Below, one piece after another: positions 1-11,285 of a DNA stretch of 64,000 nucleotides (within the stretch, counting starts at the first letter, position 1; every line of letters begins with the position of its first letter). The stretch spans positions 94,961,840 through 95,025,839 of the forward strand of contig CM043971.1 in assembly GCA_014529385.2 (NCBI GenBank), given 5' to 3'. Source of the DNA: Adiantum capillus-veneris (lineage: Eukaryota; Streptophyta; Polypodiopsida; Polypodiales; Pteridaceae). Position numbers and translations under genes: made by a program. Below the pieces are notes generated by a model. It was not told the DNA's origin and did no database searches. It worked only from the letters and a program-made list of their open reading frames with translations.

Positions 1-11
1 TCCTATGATGG

Positions 12-1589
12 TGTAACATTTAATGGCCTAATAACTTGTGTGTAGCGGAAATGAGCATGAACATAGTGGGCATTTCATTAGAATAGATTCCTAATGAGAA
101 TTACAAGAGTGCTTGGGTGGAGAGAGCAACAACAAGCATAACAACTAGTTAGATAGCATCAACAATACTTTCAAAAGAGAGAGGAATTAAGCTATTGACA
201 ACATTTGAGGACCGGATTTGCATGGAGCCGGTCCCCCCTCCAAAAGGCTTTGTATTATGGTTTCTCCCATCAAGAGAGACATTGTACAATACAATTCTTT
301 GTGTTCCTTCAATACTAGCTAGTGCAATGAAGATGAAAGCTTCATGCACTAGGCAAAACACTTAGCAAACACAACTTGAATTATCCCCGTTCTCATACCC
401 AAGACCTCACACACCTTCGAAGATGGTGAGAGCTAGCAGGGTATGAGAGTAGATTGAGAGGAAGAAGGAGTATCTTACGAGAAAGATGTACATCTCCTCA
501 CATAATCACTCATATTAGCATAGCTTACTTAGTAATTATCTTGGTAGCTTGATGCATTGAAGCTTGGCTCTTGGTTGGATTTGCATCCACATGCCAAGAG
601 AGTGTTGATGTAGGCTTCTATCTCACAAGCTTGGAGTAGGTGATGAGTTCTCCATTAAAGCTTGGGAAGAGATAGTCTTCTCTTTCTTCACACATGAGCT
701 TGTGTGAGTGTGTGTGTGATAATGCCTTGCAAAAATCAGCCCCCTCTCTCTCTTGGGCGAGCCTTCTTGCTATTTGCTCTTGCTGAGCCCTCATTGGCTC
801 TCCCCAAGTCAAGCCAATCACATTTAAGCAGCATAAGTGATAGCCTTTTGACATGTGTCCCCCTTTTCCCTTTTGTGAGAGCTTTAGGTAATTAAATAAT
901 TAAACTAAACTCTCATTGGACCCCTTTGCCTCTTGGCCAATAGGAATCAGGCAAGCCATTGGGCTCCTGAATCCTCATTGGACCCCTTGGGAGACTGCCC
1001 AATAGTCTTCTAGGAGACTTAATTCTCATTGGTTCTTTTATTAAGTGTTTTTAAATTAATTAAACTAGATTTACTCTAGCCTAAATCTCATTGGTCCACC
1101 TCCAAGGCCATCCAATAGGAATTGGGCACACCTTGTGGGCATCTGGCCTAGGGAGTTGACATGTGTCCCTAATTCCCTTTGTGTAAAGGGAGCCTGTGTG
1201 TGTATGTGTGACTTTCTCTCTCATCCCCTAGAAGAAGGGCTCTCCCCCTCCCATGTAGGGATATGCAAAGACTTTTTAGTTACACACAAAGCATCCAATT
1301 TCCCCTAGGGTTGACCTTTGGACACAACCTTTGAATTTTGGAACCTTAGCATTTTGGAAGTTTTAATGGGCTGAACCTTAGGGTCTTTTTAGCCCATTGT
1401 TGCACATGGATCTTTTGCAGATGGCCCCCCCTTTGGATCCCTATTTTCCCTCCTTTGGATCCCTACTGTGGCCGGTCTGCTAGCTTAACCAATATTCTAG
1501 CTTTTTCTCCCCTGGCACTTCCCCACATTAAATGATCAGTTTAATATGAGAAAATCATTTAGGAGAATTAGATATTGATTATTATGACA
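12..1589 (-). repeat. 3' LTR of the gag-only element
   Basis: This 1578-bp terminal repeat aligns by eye along its whole length to 9696-11285. Scattered substitutions and a small indel near 540-560 separate them, so the insertion is older than the copia copy inside the element. Small open frames in it (for example 149-361 and 618-854) recur in the other LTR at the same places and are not genes. Confidence 0.93.
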
Positions 1590-1780
1590 TTAAACCCCTT
1601 GAGAAAATTGGATAACTCTAATTCCTTTTGGTTGCTTTTATTTTCTTTTGTTAAAGCATTAGGTTCATTTTGAGAATCTTTAACAAAAATCATGTACACG
1701 GAAATAGAGCTCTTTATGGACTTGTTGAAAGCTGGTGTATGTACAATGGGGATGGTGTTACCCATTTCCTTAGCATCTAT

Positions 1781-3718
1781 TTACATGTCTTTTTCCCTGA
1801 ACTTAAAGGTGATTCTCCTTTCAGGAAATTTAACATCGACAACCAGGCGGTCAAACCATGGTGCCCATAGGATTACATCCTCATGCTTGAGAGGAGAGAT
1901 AAAGAAGTCCTCTTTGACCACATAGCCTTGGACATGAAGCCTCAATTTCCCAATTGAGGGAGTGACTGAAGCTTCTTGCCCCTTGAAGGCACTGTCTGCG
2001 GGTAGGACATCTCCCATCTCGTAGGATTGTATGCCTAGCTTGGTGGCTAACTCCATAGATATAAAATTGTGACCAGAACCAGGGTCAAAGAGAATAAAAG
2101 CATCATGTTCTCTTACCTTTCCCCAAGCATGGCATAGAGGAGATCCTTTGTGGTGAGTTTGGTGAGTCTCCTCCTCTTGGATTTCAACCAAGGAAGCTCT
2201 AGGAGGATCTTGGCGGTTGTTCTTTTGGGGACAAGCACGGTACGCATGCCCTTGTTCACCGCACTTGAAACACCGGTTATCCTTATGATAACGCTCAAGC
2301 TCTTCAGGAGAGAGTTTATTCTTACCTTTGTAAACTCCCTTCTCTTTAGCTTTGTTGGAGTTACCCTTAGAAGACTTTTGGACATTGTCCTTCCCCTTAG
2401 GCTCATTGGAACTCTTGTTTTCCGGGGACTTATTATTTCTTTTAGCCCCCGTTTGGAAAGTGATTCGAGAGGCCACCATAGTATGGTGTATTACCGCCGA
2501 TATGGTACGTGGCCTTTGGGAGTTGACATACTCTGCCATTTCTTCGGTTAAGCCCGCACAAAATTGTTTCTTTTGCTCTCCAAAATCCAACTTTTTGAAG
2601 ACAGTGGCTTTGAGTTGTAGGTCCCAAAACTTGTCTACATATTTGTGGATGGATTCATTGGGAGAGAGCTTTAAGCTTCGCCATTCGGTGAGTACTTTGT
2701 CTTTGGCATCGATGGCCAAAAACTGCTTCATAATGGAAGCTCTTAAAGCTTTCCATGTTCGTGGAGCTTCACCATTGGCTCGTAGGCTAGACCACCATTG
2801 TCTGGCGGACTTTTGAAAGTGCATAGCTACATGGCGTAGCTTAGAGGACTCCGTGAAGCCCTCATCTCCAAACGCCGCATCGAATTGCTGGATAAAGGCC
2901 AAGACTTTGTCCGTAGCACCAAAGGTGCCATCATAGGTAAGGAAAGAGATGCTCTTCCCTCCCTCTTTGAATTTCTTCAGCTTGGACGACCTCTTCCATG
3001 CGGCATAGGATTTCCTATGGCCTCTTCTTTTTGATGGTTCAAAGGTTGCACCATCACTTTCTTCAGAAGGTGAAGAATTTGAAGAAGGTGGAGAAGAGGG
3101 TGACCTCTTTCTCGCCTTTTTCTTGTCTTGATCTTTGTCGTCTTCACCATAGCTTTCATAAGAGGAAGAGGATGAAAAAGATGGAGAAGAGGGTGTCCTC
3201 TTTCTCACCTTTTTCTTCTCTTGCTTTTTATCATCCCTCTTTGAATTATGGCATGGAGAAGAGTATGATGGTCTTCTCCGCTTTGGTGGTGATGGAGAGC
3301 GTTTAGCCCGCCGTCTTCGTGGAGCCATCTCCGCCGAGGTGGCGGGAGACTCGCTTCTTTCTCGTTCCTTCGGTGGAGGCTCTTGAGTTCTCCTTTGGGA
3401 AGGAGATGCATCATCAAGAAGTAAATTCTTGAGCCCTTCGTATGGATTCTTTTCTTCTTCCCGAATCGGAGAGAGACCTCTTTTGGTAGTCTCACAAGGA
3501 GGCTTCCTAGGTGTTCTCTCGTCATGGTGATGAGCTTGGAGAATCCCGTGAGCACGGAGCTGCCGTTGCACTTCACTTTGGAGAGATGGATTGCCCATGG
3601 CTTGTTGAAGCCTAAAAACAAGATAGTTAACAAGCATTGAAGCATCATTAGTAGCTTGCTCATGAACAAAATCAAAGTTATCAACATTAATTTCACTCTC
3701 TTTACTATTGTCAGCCAT
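1781..3718 (-). CDS. Gag-protease polyprotein of a Ty3/gypsy-type element
   Basis: Intact 645-codon frame that packages element RNA and carries a retropepsin-like domain. In order: an N-terminal region; an Arg/Ser/Lys-rich low-complexity stretch (about residues 120-240) with two RKRxPSSP modules; a retrotransposon gag core with the RQWWSSL signature; a CX2CX4HX4C zinc knuckle near residue 482 (CFKCGEQGHAYRAC); and an aspartic-protease active site near residue 543 (FDPGSGHNFIS). The frame ends after the protease, where a pol gene would normally continue. A stop followed almost at once by the LTR indicates a defined gag-pro-only element rather than random decay. The ATG at 3718 opens MADNSKES and has no in-frame rival upstream before the leader. 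The copia insertion lies 223 bp upstream, in the leader, so this frame is unbroken. Confidence 0.9.
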   Translation of the reverse strand: MADNSKESEINVDNFDFVHEQATNDASMLVNYLVFRLQQAMGNPSLQSEVQRQLRAHGILQAHHHDERTPRKPPCETTKRGLSPIREEEKNPYEGLKNLLLDDASPSQRRTQEPPPKERERSESPATSAEMAPRRRRAKRSPSPPKRRRPSYSSPCHNSKRDDKKQEKKKVRKRTPSSPSFSSSSSYESYGEDDKDQDKKKARKRSPSSPPSSNSSPSEESDGATFEPSKRRGHRKSYAAWKRSSKLKKFKEGGKSISFLTYDGTFGATDKVLAFIQQFDAAFGDEGFTESSKLRHVAMHFQKSARQWWSSLRANGEAPRTWKALRASIMKQFLAIDAKDKVLTEWRSLKLSPNESIHKYVDKFWDLQLKATVFKKLDFGEQKKQFCAGLTEEMAEYVNSQRPRTISAVIHHTMVASRITFQTGAKRNNKSPENKSSNEPKGKDNVQKSSKGNSNKAKEKGVYKGKNKLSPEELERYHKDNRCFKCGEQGHAYRACPQKNNRQDPPRASLVEIQEEETHQTHHKGSPLCHAWGKVREHDAFILFDPGSGHNFISMELATKLGIQSYEMGDVLPADSAFKGQEASVTPSIGKLRLHVQGYVVKEDFFISPLKHEDVILWAPWFDRLVVDVKFPERRITFKFREKDM

Positions 3719-3946
3719 TCTAACAACTTTTAGGTGTAAACTTTTTAGGTGTTCTTTGGCACTTCAAGCCCTAGCTGCTACTCCTCTTTACCCCTTTAGA
3801 AAAAGCACTCAAGCTACTGTACCCGCGGCTCGAATACCATTAATTTCAAGGAATAGAAGAGAGGGTCTTTCAACACCAAAACAGCACCGGCTCCTGTCAA
3901 CCTTCTAATAGCTCAATAGTGGTTAAGCCGTAGGCAAGCCCCATAG
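3719..3946 (-). other. Leader of the gag-only element, 3' part
   Basis: Untranslated leader between the primer site and gag. It is split by the copia insertion and continues at 9502-9682. No gene is seen in it. Confidence 0.75.
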
Positions 3947-4138
3947 TGTTGGGGTATAAAGCCCAATGTGGTCGCCCAGGTAAGTGGGCGGGCCGCCAGG
4001 TATGTACACATATTCTTTTGTTAAAACCTAATAAGAACTCACTATGCTCTACACATTACAGTAGAGCGAGTTCACCATATTGTCGTGCTCTTCTTCTCGC
4101 ACTCTCTCTCGCGTCGCACTTCCGCTCGTACTCCTTCA
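3947..4138 (+). repeat. 5' LTR of copia copy 1
   Basis: 192 bp, TG...CA, nearly identical to 9310-9501 and to the LTRs of copy 2. The following sequence (CGTATCAGAAC) is a mutated form of the initiator-Met primer site, which copy 2 retains as AGTATCAGAGC. Confidence 0.95.
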
Positions 4139-5240
4139 ACTCGTATCAGAACTCAGATCGAGGCTCGGGGCAGCACTGCAGGAGGCTAGAGTCACCAGCT
4201 CAGATTGGAGTGAAATTCGACAGGCGAAGACACGGCCCCAAATCTCATGGGCAAGCCCAAAGGGCTTGGTGTTGTCAGAATTTCATTCTGAGGTCATCTC
4301 GGCCACCGTTCGGCTTCGACAAAGGTCTACGCGGGCCATTTTCCACTACGTGGTCTCGACGGGTGCAGATTCGACTCTGCAAATTTGGGGTTTTCGGCCT
4401 ACGACTGCAGGTGCTGACGATATCGACACTCCCAGAGTGTTGATTTGTGGTTGTCTACACATTGAAGGATGGCTCACAGTTCTTGGAGGCGTGTCACATA
4501 CGACACGGACGCATCTACACACAGACTGTAGGCGACATCCACTAGTTCATCGGGTAGCTTGTGTTTGCTGCTTGATATTCCAGATTTCATCCTGACATTG
4601 CAGGTACTTCCACATGGGATGTATTGTCAGAGATGATGTATGTTTGTTGACGGTTTGCTGGCTGTGAGTCACACAGCAAACAACCGCCGCAGCAGTTACA
4701 ACATATAGTGGGAAATTTGTGGATGTATGACTTTGTGGGAAGTCTATGTACTGTCAGATTTACTGCAGCCTTTGTTGAGGGTCGAGTGAGGTTTTATTGA
4801 GCTGGGGGATTCTCGAATGTTGAGATCCTTTCGGTGATACAGGTCTTAGAGCGATCCCTCGAGCACCCTTAGATAGGAAGCTAGGATGTATTGACTGTGA
4901 GTTAGACAGTTGGGATTGCATCTTTGCTTTACTACCGTTGAGGCATTGTCACAGTCTATGCTTACAGGACAGTGACAGGACAGTGAGAGACAGTACAGGT
5001 GCAGGACAGGTTTACCCGCAGCTTACAGTGTCATAGAGACAGTGTTTTCTTAACTGTTTTTTGGTCTGTTTTTGAGTACACCAGAGCCATTTTACAAAGG
5101 AGACTCTGCCGAAATTTATGCAGAATCTGAAGCTTTCTTGGTTCATTTGACAGGTTGATATTGGTTCAGAGGTCAGTTTACAGGGGAAATTCTGGAGAAT
5201 TTTTCCCAGGAAAGTAAACCATTGTGAAGCGTAGCGCTAT
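4139..5240 (+). other. Long untranslated leader of copia copy 1
   Basis: About 1.1 kb between the primer site and the gag start. It contains an inverted repeat around GTTTGCTG...CAGCAAAC (near 4654-4683). The first ~440 bp differ from copy 2 at roughly 30 positions by eye, but the next ~640 bp look identical. No protein-coding frame is supported; short frames here also extend across the LTR. Confidence 0.8.
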
Positions 5241-8200
5241 ATGGCTGGATCACAGGACACTACTCTTTACAATATCAAGAAGTTGGATGGAACCAATTTC
5301 CCATTGTGGAAGAAGCAGATTTGGCACGTGTTGGTACAAAAGAAGCAGATAAAACCTATAAAGCTCAAGGGGATAAAACCAGAAGATATGGACGAAGATG
5401 AATGGAGCCAAATGGATGAATTGGCACTTTCTACCATTATTCTGACTTTGGCAAAAAGCGTTTACTTCAATGTAGCAGATGAGATGTCGGCTTATCAAGC
5501 ATGGTTAAAGCTGAGTGATCTTTATGAGAAGCAGAGTGCAGCTTCACAGGTATACTGGCTTAAGAAGCTTGTTGACTTGAAGATGAAAGAAGGGACACCT
5601 ATGTCCAATCATCTGAATGAATTCAACACAATCTATAGTCAGTTGTCAGCTCAAGGTGTCAAGTTTGATGAACCTGTTAGAGCTATGTTCCTGTTGATCA
5701 CATTGCCCGAAAGTTGGGACACTTTTTGCACAGCTTTGAGTAATTCTGCACCTCCAGATGGTTTGAACATAGCAGGTGTAGAAGGAAGTCTGCTTACTGA
5801 AGACACCAATAGAAAGACAATGGACAAAGACAAAGGAATATCCTTAGTTGTCAGGGGAAGGACCAAAGAAAAGTACAAAGGTGGAAAGAGGAATCAGTCT
5901 CGTAGCAAGTCCCGCAGTGCTAAAGGCAAGAGTGACATAGAATGCTACCATTGTGGCAAGAAAGGTCACATGAAAAGAGACTGCAGAGAATGGAAAGCAG
6001 AAAAAGGCAAAGAGAAAGCTGAAGACCATAGTGAGAAGAACAAGTCCTCAGTGAAGATTCAAGAAATAAATGTGACAAACACTGTTGCAGAGGATGACAG
6101 TCTAGTGTCAGGAGACATCTACTTCTTGAAGAATACAATGGACTCAGCTCTTCTTACAGCATCTGATGGAAATGCACTGAGTGACTGGATTATAGACTCA
6201 GGGGAATCACTTCATGTGTCTCCAAACAAGGAGTGGTTTACCTCTTATGTGACCACTAAAGATCATGTTCGGCTAGGCAATGGGCAGACATCTGATATCT
6301 TAGGTGTTGGAGATGTTCAATTGAAGTTTCAGAATGGCTCTTCTTTCACGCTGAAGAATGTGAGACATGTTCCCGCAATTACAAAGAGCTTGATCAGCAC
6401 AGGTTTACTTGATGATGCTGGCTACGTCACCACTTTTGGACAGAACATGTGGAAGATATCCAAGGGTTCTATGACAGTAGCACATGGAGTAAAGTCTGGA
6501 GGACTTTACATGATTAATGTATCAAATGTCTCTAAACATGTAATCAATGTAACCGAGCAGCCGAACGTTTCTTTGTGGCATAGCCGGTTAGGACATATGT
6601 CCAAGAAGGGAATGGAAATCTTGTCTCGTTCTGGTTATTTTCCTGGCTTTTCATTTAATGATTTTGAATTCTGTGAACATTGTCTGTATGGTAAGCAAAC
6701 ACAGCAGCCACATAAGCATAGAAGCAGTAGAAGAGATACACAGTTGGCACTTGTTCATAGTGATTTGTGTGGACCTATGCCTAACCTATCTCTAGGGGGA
6801 GCTTCTTACTTTATGACATTTATAGATGATTACTCGAGGAAAGTATGGGTTTACTTTCTCAAGCACAAGGATGAAGCGTTTAGTGTTTTCAAAATGTTTG
6901 TGACACTTATGGAGAATCAGAGTGGCAAGAAGCTTAAATGCTTATGCACTGACAATGGTGGAGAGTATGTTTCAAAGGCCTTTCAGGACTTTTGTGAGTC
7001 AAAAGGTATAAAACGTGAACTTACTGCTCCTTACAATCCTCCTCAAAATGGTGTTGCTGAGAGGATGAATAGGACCATACAAGAGAAGGTCAGAAGTATG
7101 TTGTCTAATGCACAGCTGCCAAATGGGTTTTGGGCTGAAGCTGTATCAATAGTTGTTCATCTTGTAAATAGATCTCCTAGCAGGGTTTTGCAGAAGGATT
7201 CAGTGCCAGAGATGGTATGGTCAGGCAAAATGCCCTCATACAAGCATCTCAGAGTCTTTGGTTGTGAGGCATATACTCATGTTCCAAAGGAATTTAGGAA
7301 CAAACTTGAGCCAAAGAGTAGAAAGTGCATCTTTCTAGGCTATGGTAATTTTGGTGAGATGGGGTACAGACTTTGGGATCCCGAATCCAGAAAGGTTGTC
7401 CGCAGCAATGATGTTCACTTTAATGAATCCAAATATCATTCTAAACCAGAGAGGGTTGAGGAGATTAGAAGAGTTGTCTTCCAAGAAGATGGACCTGCAC
7501 GTGCAAGACAAAATGTCATGGCTCAAGAGGAGCAAGGACAGGATAGAGTGGATCCACAGGTTGTGGCTGAGCCTGAGCCACCTATTGTGCGTAGATCTGG
7601 ACGTGTCACGCGACCTCCTGATAGGTTTGTTCCATCTATGAATTATGTCATGTTGACTGATTGCAATGAGCCTTCATGTTACAAGGAAGCAGTGCAAATG
7701 AAGGACTCTGGGAATTGGCAATTGGCCATGCAGTCAGAGATGACAGCTCTGCATAAAAACCAGACATGGAAGCTAGTTAAATTACCACGGGGAAAACAGG
7801 CTCTACCCTGTAAATGGGTTTATAGGTATAAGATCACCGCTCATGATAGTCAGCCAAAGTACAAAGCAAGGCTTGTTGCCAAGGGCTTTAAGCAAGAACA
7901 AGGCATTGACTTTGATGAAGTCTTCTCTCCGGTGGTCAATATGACTACATTGAGATGCTTTCTTGCATTGGTTACCATATTAGATTTGGTGTTGCACCAA
8001 ATGGATGTCAAGACAGCGTTCTTGCATGGTGATTTAGATGTGGAAATTTACATGCAGCAGCCAGAAGGGTTTGTTGAGAAAGGCAAGGAAGATTGGGTAT
8101 GCCAGTTGTTAAAGAGTCTTTATGGCTTAAAACAATCACCGAGGGCATGGTACCATAAATTCCACAAGTTTATGCTTTCCCAAGGCTACAAACGTAGTGA

Positions 8201-9220
8201 GTTCGATCACTGTCTATATACAAAGAAGGCTAAGGATCGCAGTTGGCTGATCCTTATTTTGTATGTGGATGACATGTTGATTGCTGGCAAGCACTTGGAA
8301 GAAATTTCAGCTTTGAAGTCAAAGATGGCAAATTGTTTGACATGAAAGACATGGGTGAGGCAAGTCATATACTTGGTATGCGCATTGAGAGAGACAGATC
8401 AAAGAAGTTGATTTGGTTATCTCAAACAGAGTATATTGACAAGGTTTTGCAACGTTTCAATATGGAGAAGGGAAAGGCATTGAGTGTTCCATTGCCACCA
8501 TATGTGAAACTTAGCAAACAAGATTGTCATGTGTCTGAGGAAGAACAGGCTGAAATGGATAAGATTCCATATGCGTCTGCAGTGGGTAGTTTGATGTATG
8601 CAATGATTTCTACTCGCCCAGACATTGCATTTGCAATGGGAGTAGTAAGTCGATACATGTCAAACCCAGGCAAGAAACATTGGGAGGCAGTGAAAGGAAT
8701 ATTGAGATACCTGAAAGCTACAAAGAGTATGCGTATATGCTATGGGAGTCAGGAGCTAAGTGTAAAGGGTTTTACAGACTCAGATTATGCAGGTGACTTA
8801 GACAACCGAAGGTCTACGTCAGGGTATGTCTTTACATTGGCTGGTGGAGCAGTATCATGGCGTTCTAGATTACAAGATTGTGTTACTCAGTCTACTACAG
8901 AGGCTGAATATGTTGCAGCATCAGAGGCATCCAAAGAATCAATTTGGCTTAATCATCTAGTAACAGATTTGGGAATCAAAGAAGAGATGCCTATGTTATA
9001 TTGTGATAGTCAAAGTGCTATACAATTGGCTCGCAATCCAGTTTATCACTCAAAGACAAAGCATGTGGATGTGAAGTATCATTTCATCAGGGAAATGCTC
9101 GAGGATAAGCAACTTCAGCTTGTCAAAGTTCACACCACAGAAAATCCTGCTGATCTACTTATAAAAGGACTTCCCTCAGAGAGCTTTGCGCATTTTCGCA
9201 AGCAGTTAGGTGTAGGGTAG
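5241..9220 (+). pseudogene. Copia gag-pol polyprotein, broken by a 1-bp deletion
   Basis: One long frame (1034 codons) then a second (295 codons) that overlaps it near 8333-8345. Against copy 2, one base is missing near 8335, shifting the frame inside reverse transcriptase just after the YVDD motif. Domains: N-terminal gag of the UBN2/DUF4219 type; zinc knuckle near residue 234 (CYHCGKKGHMKRDC); protease near 318 (IIDSGES); GAG-pre-integrase (WHSRLGH, near 446); integrase core with FIDDYSRK, TDNGGEY and the NGVAERMNR glutamate; reverse transcriptase with MDVKTAFLHGDL and YVDDML; RNase H with TDSDYAGD and TEAEYVA in the second frame. The order protease-integrase-RT-RNase H defines Ty1/copia. 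The start is the first ATG after the leader and matches copy 2. Confidence 0.95.
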
Positions 9221-9298
9221 TACATCACTTCTCTACATCTCTTGTATATTAGCTTGTATAGTAGCTTCTCTCACACTTAAAGTACCACATTGGACTTT

Positions 9299-9309
9299 AA
9301 GTGGGAGGT
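9299..9309 (+). other. Polypurine tract of copia copy 1
   Basis: AAGTGGGAGGT immediately before the 3' LTR, the expected plus-strand primer. The same sequence occurs at 20771-20781 in copy 2, and in minus orientation beside the LTR at 52110-52301. Confidence 0.85.
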
Positions 9310-9501
9310 TGTTGGGGTATAAAGCCCAATGTGGTCGCCCAGGTAAGTGGGCGGGCCGCCAGGTATGTACACATATTCTTTTGTTAAAACCTAATAAGAA
9401 CTCACTATGCTCTACACATTACAGTAGAGCGAGTTCACCATATCGTCATGCTCTTTTTCTCGCACTCTCTCTCGCGTCGCACTTCCGCTCGTACTCCTTC
9501 A
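9310..9501 (+). repeat. 3' LTR of copia copy 1
   Basis: 192 bp; about three differences from 3947-4138, followed directly by the CATAG target duplication. Confidence 0.95.
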
Positions 9502-9682
9502 CATAGGACTCCACTATTAAGACCATAGCTCTCGACGGTGATGCCCCGTTAACTGCACAAAGGCAGGCGCACTGGAAGGCTGAAAAATCCCTATTCTACT
9601 TACTCACAGGCAATTAATAATACCAACCATTTGTAGCTAGCTTGAGGACCTCCCTTCTTGAGCAAGAAAAGAGAAACCTTGA
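9502..9682 (-). other. Leader of the gag-only element, 5' part
   Basis: Continuation of the leader at 3719-3946 across the copia insertion; noncoding. Confidence 0.7.
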
Positions 9683-9694
9683 GCTCTGATACCA
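9683..9694 (-). promoter_or_regulatory. Primer binding site, initiator-Met tRNA
   Basis: Read on the minus strand this is TGGTATCAGAGC, one base from the end of the 5' LTR. It is the classical complement of the plant initiator-Met tRNA 3' end and fixes the element's orientation. Confidence 0.92.
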
Positions 9695-9695
9695 A

Positions 9696-11285
9696 TGTAA
9701 CATTTAATGGCCTAATAACTTGTGTGTAGCGGAAATGAGCATGAACATAGTGGGCATTTCATTAGAATAGATTCCTAATGAGAATTACAAGAGTGCTTGG
9801 GTGGAGAGAGCAACAACAAGCATAACACCTAGTTAGATAGCATTAACAATACTTTCAAAAGAGAGAGAAATTAAGTTATTGACAACAGTTGAGGACCGGA
9901 TTTGCATGGAGCCGGTCCCCCCTCCAAAAGGCTTTGTATTATGGTTTCTCCCATCAAGAGAGACATTGTACAATACAATTCTTTGTGTTCCTTCAAGACT
10001 AGCTAGTGCAATGAAGATGAAAGCTTCATGCACTAGGCAAAACACTTAGCAAACACAACTTGAATTATCCCCGTTCTCAAACCCAAGACCTCACACACCT
10101 TCGAAGATGGTGAGAGCTAGCAGGGTATGAGAGTAGATTGAGAGGAAGAAGGAGTATCTTACGAGAAAGATGTACATCTCCTCACATAATCACTCATATT
10201 AGCATAGATTAGCTTAGTTATTAGCTTGGTAGAGGAGATGAGCATGCATTGAATCTTGGCTCTTGGTTGGATTTGCATCCACATGCCAAGAGAGTGTTGA
10301 TGTAGGCTTCTATCTCACAAGCTTGGAGTAGGTGATGAGTTCTCCATTAAAGCTTGGGAAGAGATAGTCTTCTCTTTCTTCACACATGAGCTTGTGTGAG
10401 TGTGTGTGTGATAATGCCTTGCAAAAATCAGACCCCTCTCTCTCTTGGGCGAGCCTTCTTGCTATTTGCTCTTGCTGAGCCCTCATTGGCTCTCCCCAAG
10501 TCAAGCCAATCACATTTAAGCAGCATAAGTGATAGCCTTTTGACATGTGTCCCCCTTTTCCCTTTTGTGAGAGATTTAGGTAATTAAATAATTAAACTAA
10601 ACTCTCATTGGACCCCTTTGCCTCCTGGCCAATAGGAATCAGCCAAGCCATTGGGCTCCTGAATGCTCATTGGACCCCTTGGGAGACTGCCCAATAGTCT
10701 TCTAGGAGACTTAATTCTCATTGGTTCTTTTATTAAGTGTTTTTAAATTAATTAAACTAGATTTACTCTAGCCTAAATCTCATTGGTCCACCTCCAAGGC
10801 CATCCAATAGGAATTGGGCACACCTTGTGGGCATCTGGCCTAGGGAGCTGACATGTGTCCCTAATTCCCTTTGTGTAAAGGGAGCCTTTGTGTGTGTGTG
10901 TGTGTGACTTTCTCTCTCATCCCCTAGAAGAAGGGCTCTCCCCCTCCCATGTAGGGATATGCAAAGACTTTTTAGTTACACACAAAGCATCCAATTTCCC
11001 CTAGGGTTGACCTTTGGACACAACCTTTGAATTTTGGAACCTTAGCATTTTGGAAGTCTTAATGGGCTGAACCTTAGGGTCTTTTTAGCCCATTGTTGCA
11101 CATGGCTCTTTTGCAGATGGCCCCCCCTTTGGATCCCTATTTTCCCTCCTTTGGATCCCTACTGTGGCCGGTCTGCTAGCTTAACCAATATTCTAGCTTT
11201 TTCTCCCCTGGCACTTCCCCACATTAAATGATCAGTTTAATATGAGAAAATCATTTAGGAGAATTAGATTTTGATTATTATGACA
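9696..11285 (-). repeat. 5' LTR of the gag-only element
   Basis: 1590 bp, partner of 12-1589, flanked outside by the GATGG duplication at 11286-11290. Confidence 0.93.

Larger units (their letters stand above)
3947..9501 (+). mobile_element. Ty1/copia retrotransposon, copy 1 (Tork/Tnt1-like), frameshifted
   Basis: Complete 5555-bp copia element nested in the leader of the gag-only element. The 192-bp LTRs (3947-4138, 9310-9501) start TGTTGGGGTATA and end CTCCTTCA and differ at about three positions. CATAG at 3942-3946 and 9502-9506 is a perfect target duplication. A polypurine tract AAGTGGGAGGT (9299-9309) precedes the 3' LTR. The polyprotein gene runs 5241-9220 and has one frameshift. The low LTR divergence shows a recent insertion, clearly later than the host element. 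Confidence 0.96.
12..11285 (-). mobile_element. Gag-protease-only LTR retrotransposon (TR-GAG-like), carrying a nested copia element
   Basis: Complete element on the minus strand. The 5' LTR is 9696-11285 and the 3' LTR is 12-1589. Both start TGTAACATTT and end TATGACA on the plus strand. GATGG at 7-11 and at 11286-11290 is a perfect 5-bp target-site duplication. The primer site next to the 5' LTR matches initiator-Met tRNA. Removing the copia insertion (3947-9501 plus one CATAG copy) leaves about 5.7 kb. The only coding region is gag-protease (1781-3718). Just 191 bp separate its stop from the 3' LTR, so reverse transcriptase, RNase H and integrase are absent and the element must be moved in trans. 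It resembles the plant TR-GAG class. It is inserted in a decayed gypsy pol. Confidence 0.93.

Noticed and set aside
3946-4595. 165- and 171-codon frames starting in the copia LTR and leader
   Set aside because: They span LTR, primer site and leader, and the matching frame in copy 2 is shorter and different; not proteins.
5250-7535. Minus-strand frames inside the copia genes
   Set aside because: Antisense shadows of the polyprotein, present in both copies simply because the sequences are near-identical.
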